A DNA stretch of 64,000 bases from positions 12,294 to 76,293 of the forward strand of contig CAYNIP010000017.1 of NCBI GenBank assembly GCA_964397305.1, given 5' to 3'. A program made the translations under genes and the position numbers. Origin of the DNA: JAAUTY01 sp964397305. Its GTDB lineage: Bacteria; Cyanobacteriota; Cyanobacteriia; Cyanobacteriales; Spirulinaceae. The notes under the pieces are model-generated. The model was not told the DNA's origin and ran no database searches. It was given only the letters and a program-made list of their open reading frames with translations. This document shows positions 51,043 through 59,244 of this stretch, in pieces; within the stretch, counting starts at the first letter, position 1, and every line of letters begins with the position of its first letter.

Positions 51043-51777
51043 ATGACGCCTGAGTTCTCCCCCACTCCCCAGCGCATTTTGCTGGTCGATGACGAAGCGG
51101 AGCTGACCGCCCCCCTGAGCCAAGCCCTCCGCCGCGAGGGCTACCAAGTCGAAGTAGCCGCTGACGGAGCCGAAGGCCTCCAGTGGGCTGGTCAGGCTGC
51201 CTATGATTTGGTGATCTTGGACTGGCTCTTGCCCCAGCAGTCTGGGCTCCAAGTCTGTCAGGAGCTGCGATCGCAGGGTTCTACCACTCCCGTACTCTTT
51301 CTCACCGCCAAGGATACGGTCGATGATCGGGTGCTGGGGCTAGATGCCGGAGCTGATGATTACCTCGTCAAGCCCTTTGAACTGCGGGAACTCTTGGCTC
51401 GGGTGCGGGCCCTGTTGCGACGCCACCCTGTTGGGGAGTCCGCTGCGCGGGAGCCCCGCTGGCAGTTTGGGGATCTGGCCTTGGATGCCGGAAACCAGAT
51501 CGCCTACCGGGGCGATCGCGCCATTGACCTCTCGGAGAAGGAAACCCGCCTGCTCGCCTACTTCATGCAGCAGCCGGGGGTGCTCCTCACCCACGAACAA
51601 ATCTATCAGCACCTCTGGATCGAGGGCATTGACGCCGCCTGTCCCGCCGGAACGTATCGCCCGAGCAGCAACGTCCTCGCAGCCCTGATCCGGCTGCTGC
51701 GCCGCAAGATCGAGGCCAAGGGTGAAGCCGCTCTGATTCACACCGTCTACGGCAAAGGCTATCGCTTTGGGGCTTGA
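51043..51777 (+). CDS. OmpR-family response regulator (RppA-like)
   Basis: 244 residues. The receiver domain has LLVDDEAELTAPLSQ, phospho-acceptor D60 in DLVILDWLLPQQSG, the conserved Thr/Lys in FLTAKDT and DDYLVKPFELREL. A winged-helix DNA-binding domain follows (LSEKETRLLAYFM, AALIRLLRRKIEAKG, YGKGYRFGA). The loop between wing helices is longer than in most OmpR proteins (GIDAACPAGTYRPSSN), a feature I associate with the cyanobacterial RppA group. There is no kinase gene next to it. The start at 51043 has no strong binding site. Confidence 0.9.
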   Translation: MTPEFSPTPQRILLVDDEAELTAPLSQALRREGYQVEVAADGAEGLQWAGQAAYDLVILDWLLPQQSGLQVCQELRSQGSTTPVLFLTAKDTVDDRVLGLDAGADDYLVKPFELRELLARVRALLRRHPVGESAAREPRWQFGDLALDAGNQIAYRGDRAIDLSEKETRLLAYFMQQPGVLLTHEQIYQHLWIEGIDAACPAGTYRPSSNVLAALIRLLRRKIEAKGEAALIHTVYGKGYRFGA

Positions 51778-52372
51778 CACGGTTGCGCCCACCCGCCAGT
51801 AAGGGCGGGGAGAATGGGCCATAAGATTCGAGTTTCGTTCAATGGATCGGCACCCCATTGGTCTGCCCTCTTCTGTATATCTCTCCTCAATGATGCGCTT
51901 ATTTTATAGAATCCCATAAGCCCAACAACAGTAGTTGCCCTGGAGCGTAGTTGGGCTTTAGCTCTCTGGGAGAGCGCTGAAGCGCAACTACGGGGGTTGC
52001 CATGGGTCGTAGTTGGGCTGATGGAATTTCACAAATTAAATGCACCATTGTAGGGTTTAGGTCTCCCAACCCTCAAACCCTGATCGGAACAGCGATTGAC
52101 TGGGTTGAGGGCGTGGCCACCGTGCCCCTACCGAATTGGGTCGTTATTTCGTGAAAATCCATTAGCCCTCTGAGGGAGCGCTGAAGCGGACATGACCGAC
52201 GCGACAGCAAGCCTGATGATCGGAAGGGTTCAGCCAAGCATCATTCCCCCCTTGGGTTCACTACCAGCCCTGAGTAGCCCAAGAGCGGGGAAGGGACTCT
52301 CGGGGGAGAGCCGCCAATCTGGAGTAGCCCCAAGCTGGCAACCCACCCCCGCCGCCAGCCCCGAGGAGGACT
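51778..52372. repeat. Intergenic region with REP-like hairpin repeats
   Basis: 595 nt between convergent genes. Bases 51946-51992 form a long inverted repeat: CGTAGTTGGGCTTTAGC pairs with GCTGAAGCGCAACTACG. Further partial copies follow: CGTAGTTGGGCTGATGG near 52009 and GGGAGCGCTGAAGCG near 52172. These look like dispersed palindromic repeats. No ORF of the region has a plausible family, and no RNA gene was recognised. Confidence 0.5.
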
Positions 52373-53443
52373 TCAAATATCATCCCAGCCGCCGATCCCG
52401 GAAGACATCACATAACTGGTCACGCCCGCTTCAAAGAAATTCGCCTTCGTATGCGCCTCCTTCTTGGTGTCCGAGAAGCGTTCTAAATGAGCATAGGGGC
52501 TCTTCTTGTAGGTTTCCTCATCATAAAGCGGCTTCAAACCGACAGCCCGCAGGCGAGCATTCGCTAGGTACTTCGTGTACTGCTCTGTGCTCGCTTCCGT
52601 AATGCCAAGAATCTGGTTGCCAACGATATGATTCGTCCAGGTACACTCATGGCGCACGGCCGTATCAAACATTTCATAAACCCGATCCTTCGAGTGGGGA
52701 AAGACCTCCATCGCTTCGGGGATCAGCTTCTGGAACAGGCGCACATGGCTGAGTTCATCGCGGTTGATCATCTTGAAAATATCAGCGCTGCCTGGCATCA
52801 ACATCCGTGAGGCCAAGTTGTAGAAAAAGATAAACCCATTGTAGAAATACAGGCTCTCGAGCAAATAGTCCGCCACCAAGGCCACAAAGTAGTTTTCCGC
52901 TGTCGGCTGGTCTACATACTGCTGGTAAAGGCCAGCAATAAACTCACAGCGCTGCTTCAGCACGCCATCCGTCCGCCAAAAGTCGTAGACATCATTACGA
53001 CGCTCCGAGGGGACGATCGTTTCGATCATGTACTGATAGCTCTGATTGTGCAGGCCTTCCTGGGAGGTTTGCTCCGCCATACAAAGGGCGATTTCGGGAG
53101 CCGTGACACAGGCCTTCAGGTGGGGAATATTGCAGGTTTGGATCGAGTCCAGGAAGGTGAGGTAGGAGAGAATGCCATCGAAGGCATAGCGCTCTGCTGG
53201 AGTCAAGTTCCAGTAGTCGGTGACATCTTGGGTAATGTCCAGCTTTTCAGGAATCCAGAAATTCTCACGCATCTGCTTGTAGAGACCGACGGCCCAGTTG
53301 TAGCGCACATCGTTGAGCTGCATCAGGTTTGTGGTTTCCCCAAACCAGATCGTGCGGTGAGCCACATCATCATTGCCGTCGGGGTTAAAAATCGGGTTGA
53401 TCGGCATCCGATTCGATTTAGCGGGGGCAAAGGTCATTGTCAT
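52373..53443 (-). CDS. nrdB: Ribonucleoside-diphosphate reductase small subunit, class I
   Basis: 356-residue ferritin-like radical-generating subunit. The metal ligands and radical site are readable: D99 (FLDSIQ), E129 and H132 with the radical tyrosine Y136 (SQEGLHNQSYQYM), E196 (DYLLESLYFYNG), and E230 with H233 (NRDELSHVRLF). The Tyr-containing site places it with classes Ia/Ib/Id over the Tyr-less Ic. It works with NrdA, encoded 264 nt upstream on the same strand. The C-terminal tail (SSGIGGWDDI) should dock into NrdA. Confidence 0.95.
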   Translation of the reverse strand: MTMTFAPAKSNRMPINPIFNPDGNDDVAHRTIWFGETTNLMQLNDVRYNWAVGLYKQMRENFWIPEKLDITQDVTDYWNLTPAERYAFDGILSYLTFLDSIQTCNIPHLKACVTAPEIALCMAEQTSQEGLHNQSYQYMIETIVPSERRNDVYDFWRTDGVLKQRCEFIAGLYQQYVDQPTAENYFVALVADYLLESLYFYNGFIFFYNLASRMLMPGSADIFKMINRDELSHVRLFQKLIPEAMEVFPHSKDRVYEMFDTAVRHECTWTNHIVGNQILGITEASTEQYTKYLANARLRAVGLKPLYDEETYKKSPYAHLERFSDTKKEAHTKANFFEAGVTSYVMSSGIGGWDDI

Positions 53444-53525
53444 TACCTCAGATTTTCAAACACTTCAAGAAAAAGTAGGGTGGGTAATACCAATTCTCGA
53501 ATTTACAGTAACCATTCGACCTCAG

Positions 53526-53559
53526 CCCAAACCCCTCTTCCCGAGGGGGAGGGGTTGGG
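53526..53559. other. Hairpin between nrdA and nrdB
   Basis: CCCAAACCCCTC and GAGGGGTTGGG pair across a short C/G-rich centre in the 264-nt nrdA-nrdB gap. It may tune expression of nrdB relative to nrdA or be another dispersed palindrome. No T tract. Confidence 0.4.
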
Positions 53560-53707
53560 AGACAGGAGGGTATTTTTACCATGAGCGTTCGGAGTTTCAA
53601 CCCTCACCCGGCCGGAAGGCCTAGTGCAACTGGGTGAGGGCTTCAGGGCAAGAGCCATCAATCTGGAATAGCACTCATCGATAGCTCAGGTCTTCAGAAG
53701 GGAGCGG

Positions 53708-55990
53708 TTAATTAGCGCAGGCAACACAGGCGCTAGTCGCTTCTTCTTTGAAGGCGTCCTTTTGCACGGTGCGGATGTAGTAGATCGCCTTACAACCCTG
53801 CTGCCAAGCGAGGATTAAAGTCTCAAAAATATCCTTGGCTTGTAGACTCCGCTCTGGCTCATCAGGGAAATAGACACCCTGGTTCAAGTTGAACAACAGC
53901 TCCATCGAGATCCCGGTATCGATCCACTGTTGCATGGTAGCAACGGCGCGAATCACTTGCCGCTGATCTAAAGATTTATTTTCGGGGTAGAACCAGAAGC
54001 AATCGCGGATGAACGGAGGGGCAATCGGAACGGTTCCCTTCGCCCATTTGTCGTAAAAGAAGCGGCTGTAGACGGGTAAGACACTAGCAGTACAGCCCTG
54101 CACCAGAGAAGAGGAGGTATTGGGGGCGATCGCCGTGATGTGGGAGTTACGAATCCCGTAGCGCTGAATGTCGTTGGCCAGCCAGATCCAGCGGTCGGGG
54201 TCGCTCGCATGGTGCAGAAACCACTCAACCGGCTTCGCGCCAATGAGTTTGCCCTGACTCCACTCACTGCCGGGGAAGGCGGGGTAGGCCCCCCGCTCCC
54301 GGGCGAGGAGCATGGAGGACCGAGTGCAGTGGTAGCCGATGGCTTCAAACAAATGGCTGATTTCTGTCAGGTGGCGATAGCTGAGATGACGCTTCGCCAG
54401 CCAGTCGGCGAGGCCCATACAGCCAACGCCAATGGTGCGGTATTTGTTGTTGTGGGTCTCGCTGGCCTCGAAGGGGGGGTGGGTAATCTCGATAGTGTTG
54501 TCCAGGAGGCGCACAGCCGTCTCGCAGACCTCGGCTAGAATTGCGTCCTCCAGATTCGCTAGGTTGAGGCTGCACAGGTTGCAGGTGTGGGCTTCCCGGC
54601 CCGGAGCGACGTTGGACCAGCTCTCCTGGCAGAGGTTGCCGCCGGGGATGTAGCCTTGGTGCTTATTGGGATTGGCGCGGTTAACCGTGTCCTTAAACCA
54701 GAGGTAGGGCATCCCGGTTTCGACTTGCGATCGCATGGCCGTCTTAAACAGGTCCCGAGCCTTCAGGCGGCGGCAGAGGGTCAGTTTCCCGGCCTCAGCC
54801 GCCGCTTCGACCCGTTCATAGGCGGCCTCGAAGGCCTCGCCCCAGCATTCAGCCAGTTCTAGACCCAGCTTCACCCGCACCTCATAGGGATCGACCAGCA
54901 GCCAGTCCGCCTGAGCGAGAACCCGCCGCATGAATTCATCGGGGATCACCAACTGGGGAAAGATGTCGTAGGCCTTGCGGCGCTGGTCGCCGTTTTCGGT
55001 CTGCATTTCCAGAAATTCCGGCACGTCCAAGTGCCAGACATCCAGGCTCACGGTGACAGCTCCAGCCCGCCGCCCCCCCTGGTTGACGGCGATCGCCGTG
55101 TCATTCAATAACTTAATCCAAGGGATCACGCCGCCCGAGGCATTGGACTTGCCCATGACCCAACTGCCCGTGGCGCGAATACGGCTGACATTCACCCCGA
55201 CGCCGCCGCCGTTTTTCGAGATTCTAGCGGTATCCGTGATCGTGCCGAAGATGCTCTCGAGGTCGTCGTCCATGGCAGCGATGAAGCAGCTACTCAAGGA
55301 GCCACCGGGGACGCGCAAATTCGCCAAAATCGGGGTAGCCAAGGAAATTTGGCGCTGGGCGATCGCCTCATAGAAACGTCGCGCCCAAACCATGCGGTTT
55401 TCCGCCGCTTCTACAGAGGCTAGCAGTAGAGCACAGGTGAGGAGGGCTTCCTGGGGCAACTCATCAGGCAGGAGGTAACGCTTGGTCAGGAGCACCGCAC
55501 CAGCATAATCGTAGTCTGTATCCCATTCCGGGACTATCCAAGAGCCAGCTTCCTCCAGTTCGGCGCAACTATAAGTGAGAATGCGCTCATCATAGCGGTT
55601 AGCGCAGATTTGCTGTTGGACCGTGCGCGGGTAGTCACCGTACTGGTAGCCGCGGCTGACGAGGGTATCCTTCCAAAGACTCCAGATGTGTAGGCGACCG
55701 GCCACATAGCGCCAGTCGGGAGCCTCCGGGTCACACATTTGCAGGGCGCAGTCGATCAAGTTGTCTTGGATCTCGCGGGTGGTGACGCCGTTGCGGAGAC
55801 GAGTCTTGAGGCTGGACTCCAGCTCAATGGCGCTGACCTCAAGCCCAGCGCAGGCCCATTCGACCACGATCCGAATTTTGGAAATATCGAGGGGAGCGGT
55901 AGAGCCATCGCGCCGGACAACTTGGAGGTTGGCGTGGTCGGGCGCACTCAACCCCGTGGTGGGCAGGGGGGTGCGGAGGGTTTGCTGCAT
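53708..55990 (-). CDS. nrdA: Ribonucleoside-diphosphate reductase large subunit, class I
   Basis: 760-residue catalytic subunit making deoxyribonucleotides. An N-terminal ATP-cone (VVRRDGSTAPLDISKI) is present, so dATP feedback inhibition is likely. Catalytic residues: C235 (GGSLSSCFIAAMD), N452-L-C454-Q-E456 (GGNLCQESW) for the thiyl radical site, C470 (HTCNLCSLNL), the phosphate loop PNTSSSL and the C-terminal redox pair CVAC. No intein. It precedes nrdB on the same strand. A candidate NrdR box lies 38 nt upstream of the start. Confidence 0.96.
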   Translation of the reverse strand: MQQTLRTPLPTTGLSAPDHANLQVVRRDGSTAPLDISKIRIVVEWACAGLEVSAIELESSLKTRLRNGVTTREIQDNLIDCALQMCDPEAPDWRYVAGRLHIWSLWKDTLVSRGYQYGDYPRTVQQQICANRYDERILTYSCAELEEAGSWIVPEWDTDYDYAGAVLLTKRYLLPDELPQEALLTCALLLASVEAAENRMVWARRFYEAIAQRQISLATPILANLRVPGGSLSSCFIAAMDDDLESIFGTITDTARISKNGGGVGVNVSRIRATGSWVMGKSNASGGVIPWIKLLNDTAIAVNQGGRRAGAVTVSLDVWHLDVPEFLEMQTENGDQRRKAYDIFPQLVIPDEFMRRVLAQADWLLVDPYEVRVKLGLELAECWGEAFEAAYERVEAAAEAGKLTLCRRLKARDLFKTAMRSQVETGMPYLWFKDTVNRANPNKHQGYIPGGNLCQESWSNVAPGREAHTCNLCSLNLANLEDAILAEVCETAVRLLDNTIEITHPPFEASETHNNKYRTIGVGCMGLADWLAKRHLSYRHLTEISHLFEAIGYHCTRSSMLLARERGAYPAFPGSEWSQGKLIGAKPVEWFLHHASDPDRWIWLANDIQRYGIRNSHITAIAPNTSSSLVQGCTASVLPVYSRFFYDKWAKGTVPIAPPFIRDCFWFYPENKSLDQRQVIRAVATMQQWIDTGISMELLFNLNQGVYFPDEPERSLQAKDIFETLILAWQQGCKAIYYIRTVQKDAFKEEATSACVACAN

Positions 55991-56418
55991 GGGATGAAAC
56001 CTACCGAAAGTTCGTTTTATTCAGCATACACTACATACAGTGAATACTGCCGGAATAATCGCAGAAATACGCTAGCTGTAGCGCCAGGTGAGGATAGTGC
56101 CCCTTAGGGTGGCGATCAACTGATCTGCCCCAATGTCTAGGGTGTTGATGTCGCCTGCAACCTTGGTTAATACTCTCGTACTCTACTCAGATATAGCGTT
56201 AACGTCAAGGGTCAGCGGGAAATAGCGCTAGATGCCTGGGGATTAGCGAAAAATCCCTCAATCGTCAAGGGTAAAGCCTCGGAGCGATCCCTCTAGATAT
56301 GGGTTGAAAAAATATTCAAAGGTGACGAGGGATCGCCCTAGCCAAAATCGGGAGTCGCGGTCAAGAGGCCGACCAGAACCTGCTAGCCTAGGGAAGGCTA
56401 TCTTCTGCCTGCCTACCC
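55991..56418. other. Intergenic region upstream of nrdA
   Basis: 428 nt, divergent. Contains the NrdR-like box and an A/T-rich area at 56005-56070. At 56284-56293 and 56327-56336 a perfect 10-bp inverted repeat (GCGATCCCTC / GAGGGATCGC) flanks an A/T-rich 33-nt loop. GTCAAGGGT occurs twice (near 56205 and 56263). No gene seen. Confidence 0.4.
56028..56043. promoter_or_regulatory. Candidate NrdR box upstream of nrdA
   Basis: ACACTACATACAGTGA matches the published NrdR box consensus acaCwAtATaTwGtgt at 13 of 16 positions and is nearly palindromic. It lies 38-53 nt upstream of the nrdA start. NrdR boxes usually come in pairs about three helical turns apart; a convincing second box is not seen here. 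Confidence 0.4.
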
Positions 56419-56670
56419 ATGACTTCTCCTACAAATCCCCAATTCCTCACCGCCGATGAATCGGCCCTGGTGGATGCGGCGCTCTTGGCAGCCCATGAGA
56501 AATTCCTGGCCCGCCTCACGATTTCCTCCCAGCGACTGTTGGCCCTCATCGCCGAAGCTTATGGGGTGGCGATCGCCGACCTCACCCCAGCCCAGATCGT
56601 GGCCTGGTTTGAGCAAGATAGCCGTGTGCGGCGCGAACAGGGCCCTGAGGCGGCGACGCTGAAATGGTGA
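56419..56670 (+). CDS. Small conserved-looking protein, unknown function
   Basis: 83 residues, soluble, largely helical. TADESALVDAALLAAHEKFL is followed by LARLTISSQRLLALIAEAYG, VAIADLTPAQIVAWFEQDS and a charged C-terminus. The start at 56419 follows an A/G-poor leader with no strong ribosome binding site. It stands alone. I do not recognise a family, but composition and codon use look like a real gene. Confidence 0.65.
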   Translation: MTSPTNPQFLTADESALVDAALLAAHEKFLARLTISSQRLLALIAEAYGVAIADLTPAQIVAWFEQDSRVRREQGPEAATLKW

Positions 56671-57239
56671 AGCCCTTACCCCCGCCTGGGCGGCGAGGGG
56701 CCGGGCCGAGCTTGCTCCCAGGGCCCCGATTGGCTGTAACCCCCACGCTCCTAGACTGTGCCGGGGCAGTTCAGCTCTAGGCCGGGTTCGTATTTTTCTC
56801 TCCCCAAAAGTTATGATTGAGGTAGATGCACGTGAACAGCTTAGGAACATTGGCATTAACATTGCCAGGGTCTGGTTCTACTGTGACTGCGGCCAAGCAC
56901 CTTGGCTGCTAAGGGTCATCTCAACGCTAGGACAGTCACGGCTGAGTCCATAGCCACCCCCCCCTGGGCGCATCTCAGTTAGGCAACTTTGCCTGCACCT
57001 TGGTCACGACTCTGTTTTGGTGGTCAGGGCCCAGCAACAGTGCATCCTCCCAGCCAAAGGTCTGCTCTGAGGGGGGGGCAATGCTGGCTAGTGGCGGGGA
57101 AACAGACGAGCTGAGAACGCCCTACGAGAAGGGCGTGCCGCTCGGGCAAGCGGATCGCCTGGACCGTCCGCAGGGCCTATCTAGTCCTGTCAGGTTCTAG
57201 GGCGCTGCTGCGATCAACTCATCGCAAAACTTTCTCACT
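56671..57239. other. Intergenic region with a MITE B remnant
   Basis: About 570 nt without a supported gene. Bases 56968-56999 read GCGCATCTCAGTTAGGCAAC then TTTGCCTGCACC, matching one end of repeat family B. A 66-codon plus frame at 57000-57200 has no recognisable family. Otherwise nothing seen. Confidence 0.4.
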
Positions 57240-57430
57240 TCAGGGCTGCCATCTACACCAGGGTGTCGCTTGGGTGTCTCTACAAACAAAAGCTTCGCCA
57301 GAAATTTGCAAACTCATCATTGAGATTAAACTTTCGGTGAAGTTTACCCAGGCCCGCAGGCTTTCAGCCAGGAAATGGGTCATGAAATTTTGTAGATTAT
57401 TGGCCAGAACATGGAGCTTTAAATGGTGAT
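57240..57430 (-). pseudogene. Possible transposase C-terminal remnant
   Basis: A minus-strand frame encodes HDHHLKLHVLANNLQNFMTH, then SLRAWVNFTESLISM and a stop at 57240. The pattern of HxLANNLxNF, a short linker and a Trp-containing helix recalls the C-terminus of IS1380-type transposases. Only about 60 residues are comparable and no inverted ends were found. The upstream part of the open frame is antisense to the diguanylate cyclase gene. Low confidence. Confidence 0.3.
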
Positions 57431-57524
57431 CGTGGCTGATCCTCTTGGCGCAACGGAAGCCAGCGGCCCGCGCAGCTTCACCAACCCGTGCTATCGCCCC
57501 CCTGTTTTGCACCGACTGGCTCGC

Positions 57525-58490
57525 ATGGATGTCTCGATCTCACTGGCAGGCGACCCTGCGTTTATCGCGTCCTTTGCGGCGCTCTATGGTGATTTGGCAG
57601 CCGAGCCCTTCGTGACGGCGGGGAACCGGCACAATCGCGCGGCCCTAGGGGAGCTAAGACCCGAACTCCTGATTGTGCAAGCCAAGTGGCTCCTAAGTGA
57701 CCCGCTGGGGGGAAACCTGGCCCGTCGCGCGCTCTACTGCCTGGCGGTGAATTTAGAGGCAGAAGCGGCCGACTCCCCGACGGCCGTGGCCTCGCGGCTG
57801 CTGGCGGCTGAGGTCCTGGAGCAAGGAGCCGATGTCTGCCTCACGCTGAACCTGGAACCGTCCCTGCCTTCCGCCCTCGCCGAGGCCCAGGCCCGCCTGC
57901 TCTATGGTCAAATCCAGGTGGGTTGCCGACACATCCAGCACTACCGGGATGTCATGCAGACGAATGATTTTCTCTCGGCGATCGCCCTTTCGGATTCTCT
58001 GACCGAACTCAGCAACCGCCGGGCGCTGGAATGGGAACTGCCCCGCCAGGTGCAGAGCGCCCGAGCCCGGAGCACCCCCTTGAGCCTGATCGTGCTGGAT
58101 GTCGATTACTTCAAGCGGGTGAACGATACCCACGGTCACTTGGTCGGGGATCGGGTGCTACAACTCCTCTCAGCACGACTGCGCGATCGCCTTCGCGTTC
58201 AGGACACGGCCTTTCGCTATGGGGGCGAGGAGTTTGTCATCCTGCTGAAGCAAACAGGCCGCCAAGAGGGGATCGCGATCGCCCAACGGCTGTGCCGCCT
58301 CGTGGGGGAGCAACCGTTCCGGGTCAACCGGGATCTCTTGCTCCCGATCACCGTCAGCCTTGGGGTCGCCTGCCTGCGTTCGGACGATGACAGCAAGGGC
58401 ACGAGCTTGCTGAATCGCGCCGACCAAAACCTGCTCCAAGCCAAGGCTGGAGGCCGCAATCGCGTGGTGGGGGGTGAGGGCAAGGCCTGA
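57525..58490 (+). CDS. Diguanylate cyclase (GGDEF domain) with unrecognised N-terminal domain
   Basis: 321 residues from the ATG at 57525; the open frame starts earlier, but that N-terminus looks non-coding. The N-terminal half (1-150) is a soluble domain with no recognised family (WLLSDPLGGNLARRALYCLA). The C-terminal GGDEF domain is intact: SLTELSNRRALE, metal Asp in IVLDVDYFKRVNDTHGH, and G233-G-E-E-F237. An RxxD inhibitory site (R224-V-Q-D227) sits five residues before GGEEF, so product inhibition by c-di-GMP is expected. No EAL domain. Confidence 0.9.
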   Translation: MDVSISLAGDPAFIASFAALYGDLAAEPFVTAGNRHNRAALGELRPELLIVQAKWLLSDPLGGNLARRALYCLAVNLEAEAADSPTAVASRLLAAEVLEQGADVCLTLNLEPSLPSALAEAQARLLYGQIQVGCRHIQHYRDVMQTNDFLSAIALSDSLTELSNRRALEWELPRQVQSARARSTPLSLIVLDVDYFKRVNDTHGHLVGDRVLQLLSARLRDRLRVQDTAFRYGGEEFVILLKQTGRQEGIAIAQRLCRLVGEQPFRVNRDLLLPITVSLGVACLRSDDDSKGTSLLNRADQNLLQAKAGGRNRVVGGEGKA

Positions 58491-58496
58491 GCCTGC

Positions 58497-58868
58497 CTAG
58501 CCCTCGACCTCGAGGCTGGGCAGCCCGACGGCCGCGAGGAAGCGCTGCAACTCCGGGCTCTCGGGGCCGTATTGATCGCCGATCTGCTCTTGGCAACAGG
58601 CGATCGCAAATTCATCCACCTCCTCGGGGGCCAGACCGTAGAGATCGTGAAACACCGCTGGCTCTACTCGGCAAAAGCGCGGCCGCTGGTCATAGATGCG
58701 GCACTGGCGCGTCTCGGGGTCAAACTGCACACACCAGCCATCGGGCCCCACCAGGCCTCGGTACTGCTCCAGCTCCGGAACCGTTAAGTAATCAGCCAAA
58801 TCGGGTCGCTCGGCGGGCTCAAGGTAGCAACAAGCGCCGCACTGTTGAATACAAGACCATTGAGCCAT
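58497..58868 (-). CDS. YkgJ-family cysteine cluster protein
   Basis: 123 residues with the cysteine pattern of the YkgJ/CxxCxxCC (Fe-S or zinc cluster) family: C6, C10, C13, C14 (CIQQCGACC), C46, C56, C66 (CRIYDQRPRFCRVEP) and C91-C92. The RP-x-x-C segment is diagnostic. Function unknown. It starts 9 nt after the Cys-rich small gene upstream on the same strand, so they are likely co-transcribed. Confidence 0.88.
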   Translation of the reverse strand: MAQWSCIQQCGACCYLEPAERPDLADYLTVPELEQYRGLVGPDGWCVQFDPETRQCRIYDQRPRFCRVEPAVFHDLYGLAPEEVDEFAIACCQEQIGDQYGPESPELQRFLAAVGLPSLEVEG

Positions 58869-58877
58869 TCTGAAGCC

Positions 58878-59114
58878 CTAATGAATATCTGCAAGTTGAA
58901 AGCCCATCTGGCACTGAAAGAGCTTCAGGGGCTGGGCCTGGGAGGAGGTCGTGCCGGGGCGATGGCTGCAACTGCTGGTTCCCCGTTCCGCCGCTAGGGC
59001 ACAACTCAGGCGGCCTTGGTGCCAACGGGGTAGACCGCTACGATCCGCGAGCAGGCAACCTTGGCACACTTGGCGCGGCGATAACACTTGTTGCTCGGTC
59101 AGGACGACTAACAT
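58878..59114 (-). CDS. Small Cys-rich cyanobacterial protein
   Basis: 78 residues from the ATG giving MLVVLTEQQVLSPRQVCQGC. It has a CxxC at 17-20 and further cysteines near positions 38, 49 and 68, suggesting a bound metal. The ends (MLVVLTEQQV and CQMGFQLAD) match small cyanobacterial proteins I recall, although the middle (ERGTSSCSHRPGTTSSQ) is variable. It precedes the YkgJ gene by 9 nt. Function unknown. Confidence 0.65.
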   Translation of the reverse strand: MLVVLTEQQVLSPRQVCQGCLLADRSGLPRWHQGRLSCALAAERGTSSCSHRPGTTSSQAQPLKLFQCQMGFQLADIH

Positions 59115-59244
59115 GCGCTCCAAAATCCTCGCGGTAACGTCACCGTTACTCCTGTATTTTAGGGGATACTTTCCAGGTTCTTGTTGCCTGCGCTACACAG
59201 CTTAACGTTCAACCCCTGACTCTCAGGGCGCGATCCCCGAGGGG

